A stretch of 64,000 nt of DNA from an uncultured Oxalobacteraceae bacterium (GCA_946480015.1 CAMLIL010000013.1:14792-78791); one strand, 5' to 3'; positions 53,359 through 62,873 are shown, numbered from the stretch's first letter. The notes: generated by a model not told the origin, from the letters alone. Numbers and translations are program-made.

Positions 53359-55464
53359 ATGTCCGCCGCCACCGCCGCCACCGCCACCACCGTCGATACC
53401 GTTGACGATCCCTTCGCCAGCCTCAATCCCGAGCAGCGCTGCGCTGTCGAGCATGACATTGGCATGGCGCCGGCCGCTTCGCGCCCCTTGCTGGTCATCG
53501 CGGGAGCCGGATCCGGCAAAACCAATACCCTGGCGCATCGCGTCGCCCGCTTGATCATGAGCGGCGCAGACCCGCAACGCATGCTGCTCCTGACCTTTTC
53601 GCGCCGCGCCGCCAATGAAATGACCCAGCGCGCCGGCAATGTGCTCCAGCGCCTGATGGGTATGCGCAGCGGCCAGGCGCCCACCACCTTGCCATGGGCA
53701 GGGACGTTCCACAGTATCGGGGCGCGCCTGCTGCGCGAATATGCGGGCCGCATCGGTCTGGACGACTCGTTCACGATCCACGACCGGGGCGACTCCGAAG
53801 ACCTGATGGGGATGGTGCGCCATGACATCGGCCTGACGCAGACGCAGAAGCGTTTTCCGCTGAAAGGAACTTGCCTGGCGATTTATTCGCGCGTGGTCAA
53901 TAGCCAGGAGCCATTGAGCGTGGTGCTGCAATCGACCTTTCCGTGGTGTAGCGAATGGGAGGCTGAACTGAAGACCCTGTTTGGCGCCTACGTCGATGCC
54001 AAGCAGGAGCAAAACGTGCTCGACTATGACGATCTGCTGCTGTTCTGGTCGGAGATGGCCTCGGACCCGGAGCTGGGTCCGGAAATCGGCGCGCTGTTCG
54101 ACTACGTCCTGGTGGACGAGTACCAGGATACCAACCGCCTGCAGGCGGCCATCCTGCTGGGGATGAAGCCCGGCGGGGAGGGAATGATGGTGGTCGGCGA
54201 CGACGCCCAGGCCATCTATTCCTTTCGCGGCGCGACGGTCCGCAACATCCTCGACTTTCCCAAGCAGTTCAGCCAGAGCGTCAGCGTCGTCACCCTGGAT
54301 CGCAACTACCGCTCCACCCAGCCGATCCTGGACGCCTCCAACGCCGTGATTGCCGGCGCGCTGGAGCGCCACGCCAAGACCTTGTGGACCGACAAGGCCG
54401 CCAGCGCCTTGCCACAACTGGTGCTCATTCCCGACGAAGCCGAGCAGGCACGCTGGGTCTGCAACCGCATTCTGGAACACCGCGAAGCCGGCATCCGCCT
54501 CACCGCCCAGGCGGTCCTGTTCCGCGCCGCCAGCCACAGCGCTGCGCTGGAATTGGAACTGATGCGGCGAAACATTCCGTTCGTTAAATTCGGCGGATTA
54601 AAGTTTCTCGAAGCCTCGCACATCAAGGACGTGCTGGCTGTGCTGCGCTTTGCCCAGAATCCCAGCGGCCGCCTGGCGGGTTTCCGGGTTGCTCAACTGA
54701 TTCCCGGCATCGGCGCGGCCACGGCGACGCGCCTGCTCGATGCGGTCGGCGAGGCGGCCGACCCGATGCAGGCGATCGACGATTTCGCCGCGCCGCCCCG
54801 CAGCGCCGCCGACTGGGGCAGTTTCGTGCAACTGTACCGGGCCCTGCGCGCGCCCGGCCTGCGCTGGCCGGCCGACATCGAACTGGTGCGTAACTGGTAC
54901 CTGCCGCACCTCGAGCGCCTGCACGACGACGCCCAGGTGCGTTCGGCCGATGTGGCCCAGCTTGCGCAACTGGCGCACGGCTATGGTTCGCGCGAAAGCT
55001 TTCTGACGGAAATCACCCTCGATCCACCCGAAGCCACCAGCGACCGCGCCGGTCCGCCGCTGCTGGACGAAGATTACGTGATTCTATCGACCATCCATTC
55101 CTCCAAAGGGCAGGAATGGAAGTCCGTGCACGTGCTCAATGTGGTCGACGGTTGCATCCCGTCCGACATGAGCACCGGCAATGCCGCCGACATCGAAGAA
55201 GAGCGCCGCCTGCTCTACGTGGCCATGACCCGCGCGCGCGAACACCTGCACCTGGTAGTGCCGAACCGGTTCTTCATCAAGCAGCAAGCCCACATGGGAG
55301 ACCGCCACGTGTATGCGGCCCGCACGCGCTTCATCAGTCCCGCGATGCTCAAGCATTTCGAGGAATGCGTCTGGCTCACCGCCGACACCGCCAAAAGCAA
55401 AAAACCGATGCCCGACAGCGTACGCATGCTGGTGCGCGAGCGGGCCCGCAGCGCCTGGAAATAG
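53359..55464 (+). CDS. UvrD/Rep-type DNA helicase (superfamily 1)
   Basis: About 701 residues. Walker A GAGSGKT (Lys54), TFSRRAANEMTQRA, motif II VDEYQDTN (Asp253-Glu254), GDDAQAIYSFRGA, LDRNYRST, and in the C-terminal part STIHSSKGQEWKSVHV and LLYVAMTRAREHLHL. An ATP-driven 3'-5' DNA helicase. No extra nuclease domain. Start is unclear: ATG 53359 gives the usual short leader, ATG 53311 in frame adds 16 residues; neither has a good Shine-Dalgarno. A Thr/Ala-rich leader precedes the core. The gene is bracketed by two DnaA-box repeats. Confidence 0.9.
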   Translation: MSAATAATATTVDTVDDPFASLNPEQRCAVEHDIGMAPAASRPLLVIAGAGSGKTNTLAHRVARLIMSGADPQRMLLLTFSRRAANEMTQRAGNVLQRLMGMRSGQAPTTLPWAGTFHSIGARLLREYAGRIGLDDSFTIHDRGDSEDLMGMVRHDIGLTQTQKRFPLKGTCLAIYSRVVNSQEPLSVVLQSTFPWCSEWEAELKTLFGAYVDAKQEQNVLDYDDLLLFWSEMASDPELGPEIGALFDYVLVDEYQDTNRLQAAILLGMKPGGEGMMVVGDDAQAIYSFRGATVRNILDFPKQFSQSVSVVTLDRNYRSTQPILDASNAVIAGALERHAKTLWTDKAASALPQLVLIPDEAEQARWVCNRILEHREAGIRLTAQAVLFRAASHSAALELELMRRNIPFVKFGGLKFLEASHIKDVLAVLRFAQNPSGRLAGFRVAQLIPGIGAATATRLLDAVGEAADPMQAIDDFAAPPRSAADWGSFVQLYRALRAPGLRWPADIELVRNWYLPHLERLHDDAQVRSADVAQLAQLAHGYGSRESFLTEITLDPPEATSDRAGPPLLDEDYVILSTIHSSKGQEWKSVHVLNVVDGCIPSDMSTGNAADIEEERRLLYVAMTRAREHLHLVVPNRFFIKQQAHMGDRHVYAARTRFISPAMLKHFEECVWLTADTAKSKKPMPDSVRMLVRERARSAWK

Positions 55465-55553
55465 GGAGTGCGCACCACGGGTTATCCCCCGCTAAGCAAC
55501 AATGTAGGAATCTGCCTAGCGGCCCGCTGGCACCCTCTGAAGGCCCCATGCTA

Positions 55554-55684
55554 AGTCATTGATTTTTCGAGAATTAATTTTTGCTTCTGAAATGGGCATT
55601 TTGTTGAAAGCCGCATAAATGCTGGCTTTGCGGCTTGTCAAGTGGTGCTTGTCCACAAAGTTATCCACATATTTTGTGGATAGA
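55554..55684 (+). repeat. DnaA-box repeat, copy B
   Basis: Second copy of the 53042-53171 sequence, same orientation, between two converging gene ends (helicase and HD hydrolase), so it is not in an ordinary promoter position. Confidence 0.8.
55649..55683. promoter_or_regulatory. Three DnaA-box-like 9-mers, cluster B
   Basis: TTGTCCACA (55649-55657), consensus TTATCCACA (55661-55669) and reversed TGTGGATAG (55675-55683). Spacing and orientation are the same as in cluster A, all shifted by 2513 bases. Confidence 0.7.
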
Positions 55685-55726
55685 CAGAAAAGTCCAAACA
55701 TATCAATCACTTAATGAAATTGGAGG

Positions 55727-56335
55727 TCAGCTGCCGGCCCGATCCTGGCGACCCGCGCCGCGCACCCGCTTGGTGCGTGGTGCGCGCAGGGAGCGCAGTT
55801 CCGCATAGCGTTCCAGAAATGCGGTATAGGCGCGGTCCGGCCCGAGCGGCACGATCTGCTCGGCATGCGGCGGCGGCAAATGGCCCCAATCCATCCAGGC
55901 GCGCGGCAGCAGGTCGCGCAATTCCGTCGCCATGCAGATCAGATCGGCGCGTTTCACGTCGGGATGGCTGTCGTCGAACTGGAATTCTTTCCGCAGCGCT
56001 TGCTTGATGGGAAGCACACGCTCCTTCACAAACTCGATGCCCAGCATGACCTTCACCGGCGACGGCCAATCGCCCAGGAATTCTTCGCAATCATGCATCA
56101 GTGCATCGTAGGCCAGCGCATCGGGCACCAGATAGGAAGCCATGATGGAATGCTCCGCCACGGAATACCACGGACGGGTTGCGCCGCCCCAGCGCGGTTG
56201 CGAGGCCAGGCAGTGCGCAATATCGGTAATCGGCATCCCGCCGGCATCCGGCTGGGTCAGGTCGAACACAAAGCCCGACGGCAGCAGGATGGCCGTGCGT
56301 CCGTCCGGTTTATTGAAGAGGTCAAAATTCGTCAT
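55727..56335 (-). CDS. HD-type phosphohydrolase (YfbR-like)
   Basis: 202 residues. Metal-site pattern of HD-domain nucleotidases: YSVAEHSIMASYLV, then ALMHDCEEFLGDWPSPVK and a later conserved Asp in SHPDVKRADLICMATE. The first residues (FDLTQPDAGGMPITDIAHCLA) are typical of the group. Likely hydrolyses a nucleotide or similar phosphate ester in the cytoplasm. The tail is Arg-rich. Convergent with the helicase gene; repeat B lies between. Confidence 0.8.
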   Translation of the reverse strand: MTNFDLFNKPDGRTAILLPSGFVFDLTQPDAGGMPITDIAHCLASQPRWGGATRPWYSVAEHSIMASYLVPDALAYDALMHDCEEFLGDWPSPVKVMLGIEFVKERVLPIKQALRKEFQFDDSHPDVKRADLICMATELRDLLPRAWMDWGHLPPPHAEQIVPLGPDRAYTAFLERYAELRSLRAPRTKRVRGAGRQDRAGS

Positions 56336-56426
56336 GCCTCTATCTTACCCGCCCGGCCGCCGCGGCCGCGCCCCATCCGGCTAGCGTAGAATAGCGCCTT
56401 TCGATTTTTGATTCTTCCCATCCATT

Positions 56427-57365
56427 GTGACCTTGCTCGATGAAGGCGCAGCGCTGCCGCGCGCGGCACGGCTGGCCACGCCCGCCTGCATCGCCGCCGT
56501 GCAAGGTCTGCCTGGCCGCTGGCGCCTGCTCGAAGTCGGCTGCGGCGCCCGCGCGTCGTTCGAGCGCAGCCATATCGCCGGCGCCAGTTACCTCGATACC
56601 AGCGAGCTGGAGCGGCCCCCCCTGTGGAACAAGGTCGACGACGCGCAGTTGCTGGCGCTGCTGTTGGCGCGCGGCATCGATGCCGCCACCACGGTCATCC
56701 TGTATGGCCGCGGCATGCTGGCTCCGGCGCGCGCCGCCCATCTGCTGCTGTATGCGGGCGTGCGCGACGTGCGCCTGCTCGACGGCGGCTTCGCCGCATG
56801 GTGCGGCGCCGGCGGTGACTGCGCCAGCGGTGCCGGCAGCCGCGCCGTCCCGGTGGCCGAATTCGGCGCGCCGTTCCCGGCCCGGCCGGCATGGCTGGCC
56901 AGCCTGTCCCAGGTGCGCCGCATCGTGGACGAGGGCGGGGCCACGCTGGCCAGCATCCGCACGCGCGCCGAATTCCAGGGGGAAGTCTCAGGCTACAGCT
57001 ACATCCCGGCGCGCGGCGATATCCCGGGCGCCCGCTGGGGCCGCGCCGGCGCCGATGGTGATGTCAACAGCATGAGTGATTATCAGGACGCGGACGGCGT
57101 CATGTTGCCCGCCGAAACGATCGAAGCGATGTGGCAGGCGCAGGGCATTGGCCGCGACGGGCCGGTGGTGTTCTATTGCGGCACGGGCTGGCGCGCGTCG
57201 CTGGCGTTTTTTTGCGCCTGCGCCATGGGCTGGGATCAGATCGCCGTGTTCGACGGCGGCTGGCTCGAATGGAGCCTGGCCGCTACCAGGCGGCGGAGCA
57301 AGGCCATGCCGGCCAGCGCCGCCGCGATCAGCCAGAACGATGTTGGTTCGGGCACGGAGCCTTGA
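56427..57365 (+). CDS. Sulfurtransferase with two rhodanese domains
   Basis: 312 residues from GTG 56427. Two rhodanese domains: in the first the active Cys is missing (VILYGRGMLAPARAA), in the second Cys251 heads the loop CGTGWR (VVFYCGTGWRAS), as in thiosulfate/3-mercaptopyruvate sulfurtransferases. Moves a sulfane sulfur to cyanide or a thiol. After FDGGWLEWS, where such proteins end, the frame runs on about 30 residues of low-complexity sequence, which are antisense to the PEP-CTERM domain of the next gene (130-base overlap). The start codon is uncertain (GTG or TTG 56433). Confidence 0.82.
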   Translation: MTLLDEGAALPRAARLATPACIAAVQGLPGRWRLLEVGCGARASFERSHIAGASYLDTSELERPPLWNKVDDAQLLALLLARGIDAATTVILYGRGMLAPARAAHLLLYAGVRDVRLLDGGFAAWCGAGGDCASGAGSRAVPVAEFGAPFPARPAWLASLSQVRRIVDEGGATLASIRTRAEFQGEVSGYSYIPARGDIPGARWGRAGADGDVNSMSDYQDADGVMLPAETIEAMWQAQGIGRDGPVVFYCGTGWRASLAFFCACAMGWDQIAVFDGGWLEWSLAATRRRSKAMPASAAAISQNDVGSGTEP

Positions 57366-58417
57366 TCGGCCAGCCGTTCCTGATCCGTTGTTTCCAGCAG
57401 CGTTCCCGGCGCCAGCAGCGACACCAGTTCCTTGTCGACCGTTTTCGGCGGCGCCGTGTCCGGCCTGGTGACATCGTCCTGCCGGTCCCCCGACTCAGGC
57501 ACGGTGTCGTCCGTGTGCGATGGCGCGTCCGGCGCGGGCGTGGTGCCCGAAGTGCCGCTCATGCTGCCGTTGCTCGCGTCCGGACCGGCCGGCGTGTTAA
57601 TTTCCACAATCGTCGGCAACGGTGCGGTGCTGTGCGGGCCGTCTTGAGCTCCGCTCACCGGCTGGGTGCCGGCGGTCGAGCCGATGCCGTTGAAAAATCC
57701 ACCGGTGCTGCTCAGGTTAATGGTCGGCGCGCCTGCCCGCGTGCCCGAATCAAATCCGCCGCCCAGGGACAGCGCGGACGGGTTGCCGCCGCCGGCCGTG
57801 CCGGACTGCCCGGCCGGAGCAGGCACGTAGACGCCTTCCGAGTCAGGGGGGAGGGCGCTGTCGAGCAACTCGACGGACGGCTCGTCGTTCGATACCGGCA
57901 AGCGCGCCACGTCGGAAATCCGGTTACCGCAGCGCGTGCGCATTTCGCTGGTGCCGTCGGTCAGCAGCGCTTCCCCCTTGGCCAGCATGACTTTCCTGGC
58001 GGTCCAGTACACCTTGTCGCCGATCCGGTACGACACATGCACCGCGCGGGCATGCTCCACCCGGGTCACGCGCGCCGCGGCGACATTGATACCGGCATAG
58101 TGGGCGGCGACGACACTGTCCTGTTTGATAACATTGATCAGTTCGTTCTTGCTGTGCACGCCACCGGCAACCACCGAATGCGGATAGATCAGCCGTGCGC
58201 TGCGCGCTGGCGCCGTAGCCGGGGCAGCGCCGCCGGCCGTCACGGCCGGGGCCGCCGAGGCGGAAACGGTCATCGGCCGGGGATTGCGCGCCGCAAATTC
58301 ATGATCATTCACATACACCAGCGCGCCAGCCACCACCAGGCCGATCGCCGGCACGGACAGCAAGTACTTGCGTAGCTTGGACCTGGACTGGAAATGGCGA
58401 TAGGCACTGATAGTCAT
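57236..58417 (-). CDS. PEP-CTERM sorting domain protein
   Basis: 393 residues. N-terminal basic stretch and membrane helix (KYLLSVPAIGLVVAGALVYV), a middle soluble domain with a Tyr-rich SYRIGDKVYWTARKVML segment, a long Pro/Ser/Gly/Thr-rich linker, and at the end SVPEPTSFWLIAAALAGMALLRR plus basic residues, the PEP-CTERM signal for an exosortase. An exported surface protein of unknown function. The anchor lies in the part that overlaps the rhodanese gene, on the other strand. Confidence 0.85.
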   Translation of the reverse strand: MTISAYRHFQSRSKLRKYLLSVPAIGLVVAGALVYVNDHEFAARNPRPMTVSASAAPAVTAGGAAPATAPARSARLIYPHSVVAGGVHSKNELINVIKQDSVVAAHYAGINVAAARVTRVEHARAVHVSYRIGDKVYWTARKVMLAKGEALLTDGTSEMRTRCGNRISDVARLPVSNDEPSVELLDSALPPDSEGVYVPAPAGQSGTAGGGNPSALSLGGGFDSGTRAGAPTINLSSTGGFFNGIGSTAGTQPVSGAQDGPHSTAPLPTIVEINTPAGPDASNGSMSGTSGTTPAPDAPSHTDDTVPESGDRQDDVTRPDTAPPKTVDKELVSLLAPGTLLETTDQERLADQGSVPEPTSFWLIAAALAGMALLRRLVAARLHSSQPPSNTAI

Positions 58418-58619
58418 GGGGATGCGGGATCTCTGGACAATTTCTTCAGGTTATCATTATTTCCAATAGTAAATCTATATTTTTTTGGGAAATTTTAGTT
58501 GGTGTTGTGTCCACACCATTGTGAGAGGTCGGCGTGGGCGGCGAAAAAGTTGAGGCGAGTACGGGTTTGAGTGACAATCGACTCGACAGCGCCACTGGCG
58601 GCGCGCCGGAGCACCCCTT

Positions 58620-60149
58620 ATGCAACACAGCACCATGGAACACCAGGGCGCGCGGATCGACTGCGACCTGCTCGTCGTCGGTGGCGGCATCAACGGCGTG
58701 GGCATAGCCCGCGATGCGGCCGGGCGCGGGCTGTCGGTGGTGCTGTGCGAAAAGGACGATCTCGCCTCCCACACCTCGTCGGCGTCGAGCAAACTGATCC
58801 ACGGCGGCCTGCGCTACCTGGAACATTTCGAATTCGGCCTGGTCCGGAAGGCCCTGATCGAGCGCGAAGTGCTGCTGCGCAGCGCGCCCCACATCATGTG
58901 GCCGCTGCGCTTCGTGATGCCGCACGACGAAGGCCAGCGCCCGGCCTGGCTGATCCGCGCGGGCCTGTATTTATATGACAGCCTGGCGCGGCGCGAATTT
59001 CTACCCGGCTCGCGCGCGCTGGCGCTGGCAGGCCACCCGGCCGGCGCCCCGCTCAAGGGGCGCTTTACGCGCGCCTTCGAGTATTCCGACGGCTGGGTTG
59101 ACGATGCCCGCCTGGTGGTGCTGGCCGCGCTCGACGCGCGCGAACGCGGCGCCCGCATCCTGACCCGGACCACCTGCGGCGCGCTGCGGCGCACGGCCAC
59201 CCACTGGCAGGCCACCCTGACCCGGCCGGACGGGCAGGCGACGCAAGTGAGCGCGCGCTGCCTGGTCAATGCCGCCGGGCCGTGGGCGCCGGGCCTGTTG
59301 AGCGGCGCCCAGCCGCTGCGCCTGATCAAGGGCAGCCACATCGTCGTCCCGCGCCTGTTCGACCATCCCTACGCCTACATCTTCCAGCACCCGGACGGCC
59401 GCATCGTCTTCACCATACCCTACGAGCGCGACTTCACCCTGATCGGCACCACCGACCTCGATTACCAGGGCGATCTGGACCGGGTCGCCATCAGCGCCGA
59501 CGAAATCGCCTACCTGTGCCAGCTGGTCAACCGCTACTTCGAACGCCAGACCAGCCCCGCCGACGTGGTCTGGAGCTATGCCGGCGTGCGTCCGCTGGTG
59601 CAGGAAGAGGGCGCCAGCGCGGCCGCCGTCACGCGCGACTTCCGCCTCGACCACGACACCGATGGCGCGCCCCTGCTCACGGTCTACGGCGGCAAGATCA
59701 CCACCTTCCGCCGCCTGGCCGAACAGGCGCTCGACTGGATCGCGCCGGCGCTCGGCGTGCGCGCCGCCGGCTGGACCGCGGGCGCCTGCCTGCCCGGCGG
59801 CGATCTGTTCGGCGAACGCCCGTCCAGCCGTGGCGTGCTCGAATTCGACCAGTGGCTGGCTGGCCTGCAGCGCCGCCACCCGTGGCTGCCGCCCGCGCTG
59901 GCGGCGCGCTATGCGCGCGCCTACGGCACCCGCGCCAGCTGCCTGCTGGCCGGCTGCGCCGCCATCGGCGACCTGGGGCGCGAAATCGTGCCTGGGCTGT
60001 ACGCGGCCGAAGCGGAATATCTGGTCGAGCAGGAATGGGCGATGAGCGCGGCCGACATCCTGTGGCGGCGCACCAAGCTCGGGCTGCACCTGCCCGCCGG
60101 CAGCGCCGCCGTCCTCGATGCCTGGCTGGCTGCGCGCGCAGCTCGCTAA
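58620..60149 (+). CDS. glpD: Aerobic glycerol-3-phosphate dehydrogenase
   Basis: 509 residues. FAD site LLVVGGGINGVGIARDAAG, then KDDLASHTSSASSKLIHGG and LRYLE typical of GlpD; VWSYAGVRPL and YGGKITTFRRLAE further on. Oxidises glycerol-3-phosphate to dihydroxyacetone phosphate and passes electrons to the quinone pool at the inner membrane. No glpF or glpK nearby. Its end overlaps the next gene (opposite strand) by four bases. Confidence 0.94.
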   Translation: MQHSTMEHQGARIDCDLLVVGGGINGVGIARDAAGRGLSVVLCEKDDLASHTSSASSKLIHGGLRYLEHFEFGLVRKALIEREVLLRSAPHIMWPLRFVMPHDEGQRPAWLIRAGLYLYDSLARREFLPGSRALALAGHPAGAPLKGRFTRAFEYSDGWVDDARLVVLAALDARERGARILTRTTCGALRRTATHWQATLTRPDGQATQVSARCLVNAAGPWAPGLLSGAQPLRLIKGSHIVVPRLFDHPYAYIFQHPDGRIVFTIPYERDFTLIGTTDLDYQGDLDRVAISADEIAYLCQLVNRYFERQTSPADVVWSYAGVRPLVQEEGASAAAVTRDFRLDHDTDGAPLLTVYGGKITTFRRLAEQALDWIAPALGVRAAGWTAGACLPGGDLFGERPSSRGVLEFDQWLAGLQRRHPWLPPALAARYARAYGTRASCLLAGCAAIGDLGREIVPGLYAAEAEYLVEQEWAMSAADILWRRTKLGLHLPAGSAAVLDAWLAARAAR

Positions 60150-62020
60150 AAGCGCGTCACCAGCAGGCGCAGTCCCCAGAGATACCCGAAGAATCCGATC
60201 GCGTACCAGGCCGCTTCGGACGCGCGTGGCGCAGCGCAGTGCCATGCCAGCTGGCGCCAGGCAAGGGAAAACTCGCATGGCAACGAGGCGAACATGGACC
60301 ACAACAGAACGATGCCAAGTGACACGATGATCGCCACCAGGAGCGGGAACAGGACAAACGAGGCCGCGCCCATCCAACGCCAAAGCCGGCTCTGTGTCTT
60401 GCTAAACGGCGGGAAACGCATGGTGGGAACGGCGCCAGACACGATGAAACGCGCGATGTCGTTCCAGTTCGACTCCTCGTGCCCGGTGCGGTGATCGCCG
60501 GCAAGATAGCGGATCTGGTGCACCGGCCCGCATTCGCTACCCTGGATAAATCCATCATGCCCAGCACTACCCAGGTTGAAACGCCGCCATGGCTGCATTC
60601 CCTTTGGAAAGAGTGCGACGACCCAGTCGCGCGTGGCCACGTAGTTCAGAACCTGCGCCACCCGGGGGGCGCCGGGTAGTGCTCCCGGTGCCGGCGTCAT
60701 CAGGCTCATCCAGTCATAGTCGCGCCGCACGACACTGCCGGCGAAGACAATCCGTGTGAATCGCGCGGCGCGATAATCCTGTAATGCCTGCGCCGCGAGG
60801 TAAGTGCCGTTTGAATGGCCGACGTAATGCATCCTGGCCCTGGGAAAGCGCGCCCGCATGTCGACATAGCGATCCATGAGCCACTCCACTTTGCGTTGGC
60901 GCGCCGCGCGGAACACGAAGGGCAGCATGGCAAAATATCCATAGCTCTCGGTCCATGACTCGAACTTTTGGCCGGCAGCCGCATGGTGTTTGATGGTGCG
61001 CGCGATTTTTTGGGTCCAGTATCCCTTGTCGCGGATTCCATGCACCACGAACACGACGTCGGTGACGGAGGGATCGGGCATGGCGGGAAGCACGTCAGCC
61101 ATTTCGTCGCGGGGAATGCACTGTAGCGCCAGGTCTGCGCGGCTCGCATGTAGCGCGATCAGCAATTGCTGGCGCCGTTGAGCGCGCGCCGACATGGTCT
61201 GAAGCGATCCCGTAGCCGATACGTCAACGACGTTGCGATGGTCGGATGCCTTGACTTCAAGGTAGAAGTACGCCTGACGTTCGCGGCCGCCGAACAGGTC
61301 GACCGCATAATCGACGTGGTCATCGGGCGCCACCAGGTCATCGGCCGTGCCGAGCAGCTGAACGGCGATGATGTCGGGGCGCGGGCCGTAGTCCGGGTCC
61401 ATCATCGCGAGCCATTGAAGGCGGGTTTGCACGAGAAATGGCGCACCGCGCCGAAGCGCAAAGACCGTCGGCTTGCCGGCCAGGAGCGTTTCGCCAATGA
61501 GTTCGACAGCCATCCATTGCACGCCTGTCCACCAATCCATCGCCGAGGCGACCGACCACCCGCGGTTCATCCCCGCCAGCAGCACAATCCGCCTGATCGA
61601 AGGCGCCCAGACGCGGGGGGCGCGGTAAGCGCTGAATTCAGGCTCGAAGGGCGCCGGGGTATCGCCCTCAGGACTGGTCTGTTCGCCGAAGGCGACAACC
61701 GCAATTTTCCGTGCCAGAACGGCGCCAAAGCTATGCCCGATCAGCGTAATGGACGTGTACCGTTTCCCATGCGGACCGTGCATGACAAGACTGTCGATCG
61801 CTGCGAGCAAGCGTGCGACGATGTCTTCCGCTTTTTCAAGGCAGAACGCGTGCTGCCCAAAAGGCAGTTCCGGCGCGAACATGGCGGCATGCGGACGTGC
61901 CGCGCGGATCACCTCCCGGACAGCGGCAAGGCGCTCGCTGGCGTTGCCAAGCCCATGCAGGAGCACGATCAGTTCGTCGCTGTCCGTGCCGGGTTCCAGA
62001 TACCGCGCCAGATCGTCCAT
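60146..62020 (-). CDS. Tandem alpha/beta-hydrolase membrane protein
   Basis: 624 residues with two hydrolase folds in a row. First: VLLHGLG near 18-25, nucleophile Ser97 (IGHSFGAV), possible acid GTADDLVAP near 224-232 and His261 (SDHRNV). Second: VFVVHGIRDKGYW near 323-335 and Ser403 (VGHSNGTY). Two C-terminal hydrophobic helices (about 545-575 and 600-615) suggest inner-membrane anchoring. Lipase/esterase-like; no known family recognised as a whole. The doubled fold in one chain is unusual. Stands alone; upstream is the YceI gene, 78 bases away on the same strand, perhaps co-transcribed. Confidence 0.7.
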   Translation of the reverse strand: MDDLARYLEPGTDSDELIVLLHGLGNASERLAAVREVIRAARPHAAMFAPELPFGQHAFCLEKAEDIVARLLAAIDSLVMHGPHGKRYTSITLIGHSFGAVLARKIAVVAFGEQTSPEGDTPAPFEPEFSAYRAPRVWAPSIRRIVLLAGMNRGWSVASAMDWWTGVQWMAVELIGETLLAGKPTVFALRRGAPFLVQTRLQWLAMMDPDYGPRPDIIAVQLLGTADDLVAPDDHVDYAVDLFGGRERQAYFYLEVKASDHRNVVDVSATGSLQTMSARAQRRQQLLIALHASRADLALQCIPRDEMADVLPAMPDPSVTDVVFVVHGIRDKGYWTQKIARTIKHHAAAGQKFESWTESYGYFAMLPFVFRAARQRKVEWLMDRYVDMRARFPRARMHYVGHSNGTYLAAQALQDYRAARFTRIVFAGSVVRRDYDWMSLMTPAPGALPGAPRVAQVLNYVATRDWVVALFPKGMQPWRRFNLGSAGHDGFIQGSECGPVHQIRYLAGDHRTGHEESNWNDIARFIVSGAVPTMRFPPFSKTQSRLWRWMGAASFVLFPLLVAIIVSLGIVLLWSMFASLPCEFSLAWRQLAWHCAAPRASEAAWYAIGFFGYLWGLRLLVTRF

Positions 62021-62098
62021 CGTTTGGCCGTGCGAATCGTCTCGATGCCAGTTCGACAGAAACCAGCAGTCGAAAGTTCCGGCCAGGAGTTTGCCTGG

Positions 62099-62773
62099 CT
62101 AGCGCGCCCGCGCCACAATCGAAAAGCGCATCTCCATCGCATCCTGCACGCTCAGCGCGCCGCCCATGATCGACATCGGCGTGATGCCGAAGTCCGACTG
62201 CAGCAGCCGCAGCGTGCCCTCGGCGCTGACCGCCGCGTCGCTGGTCTCGATCCGAGCCGGCACATCGAGCACGCGGGTGACGCCGTGCAGCGTCACCGTC
62301 AGGCGCAGGCTGCCGGGCACCCCGGCGATGCGCTGCGCATGCAGGCTCACCACCGGATAGCGCGCGGCATCGAGCACCTTGCCCAGCATATTGGCGCGCG
62401 TTCCCGCGATGTCGTCTGCGGATGGATTGGTATCGAGTCCGGCGGCGTCGCGCAGGGGCTTTTCGTCGACGCTCAACTGGTCCAGGCGGAACTGGAAATC
62501 GGTCCGGCCGGTGCGCGGCGCCACCCAGCCGCTCACGCTGCGGCTGGCCACCACGTGGTCGTGGCCGAAGCGCGCGAACGGTCCGCCGCGCCGCACCGTG
62601 ACGGCGATCAGCGAACGCGCCGCATCGATGCGGTAGACCGGCTCGCGCGCGCTGGCGGCGAGGTACCACGCGCTGTAATCGGCGCTGGCCGCCGGCACGG
62701 CGTGGCGCAGCGGTGCCGGTGCGCAGGCACACAGGCCGGCCAGCAGGACGAGGGAAGTGCAAAGTCTTTTCAT
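62099..62773 (-). CDS. YceI-like protein, probable lipoprotein
   Basis: 224 residues. N-terminal MKRLCTSLVLLAGLCACAP fits a lipoprotein signal with the lipid-bearing Cys at 17. The YceI/lipocalin-like domain follows: RIDAARSLIAVTV, GPFARFGHDHVV, LDTNPSADDIAGTRANML split, and DFGITPMSIMGGALSV at the end. YceI proteins bind long isoprenoid-type molecules in the periplasm; this one's ligand is unknown. Precedes the tandem hydrolase on the same strand. Confidence 0.85.
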   Translation of the reverse strand: MKRLCTSLVLLAGLCACAPAPLRHAVPAASADYSAWYLAASAREPVYRIDAARSLIAVTVRRGGPFARFGHDHVVASRSVSGWVAPRTGRTDFQFRLDQLSVDEKPLRDAAGLDTNPSADDIAGTRANMLGKVLDAARYPVVSLHAQRIAGVPGSLRLTVTLHGVTRVLDVPARIETSDAAVSAEGTLRLLQSDFGITPMSIMGGALSVQDAMEMRFSIVARAR

Positions 62774-62873
62774 GAGCTCGATTGTGGCATGAACGCTGCC
62801 GTGCAGGCGCCCGGAAAACCGACTAAGATGGCTGGCCTGGTTAATTTTTCAACATCGATCGTCAAGGAGTGCC

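Noticed and set aside
52803..55726. Chromosomal or plasmid replication origin at the DnaA boxes
   Set aside because: No dnaA, dnaN, parAB or rep gene is near, and only three boxes per cluster are seen; kept instead as a repeat finding.
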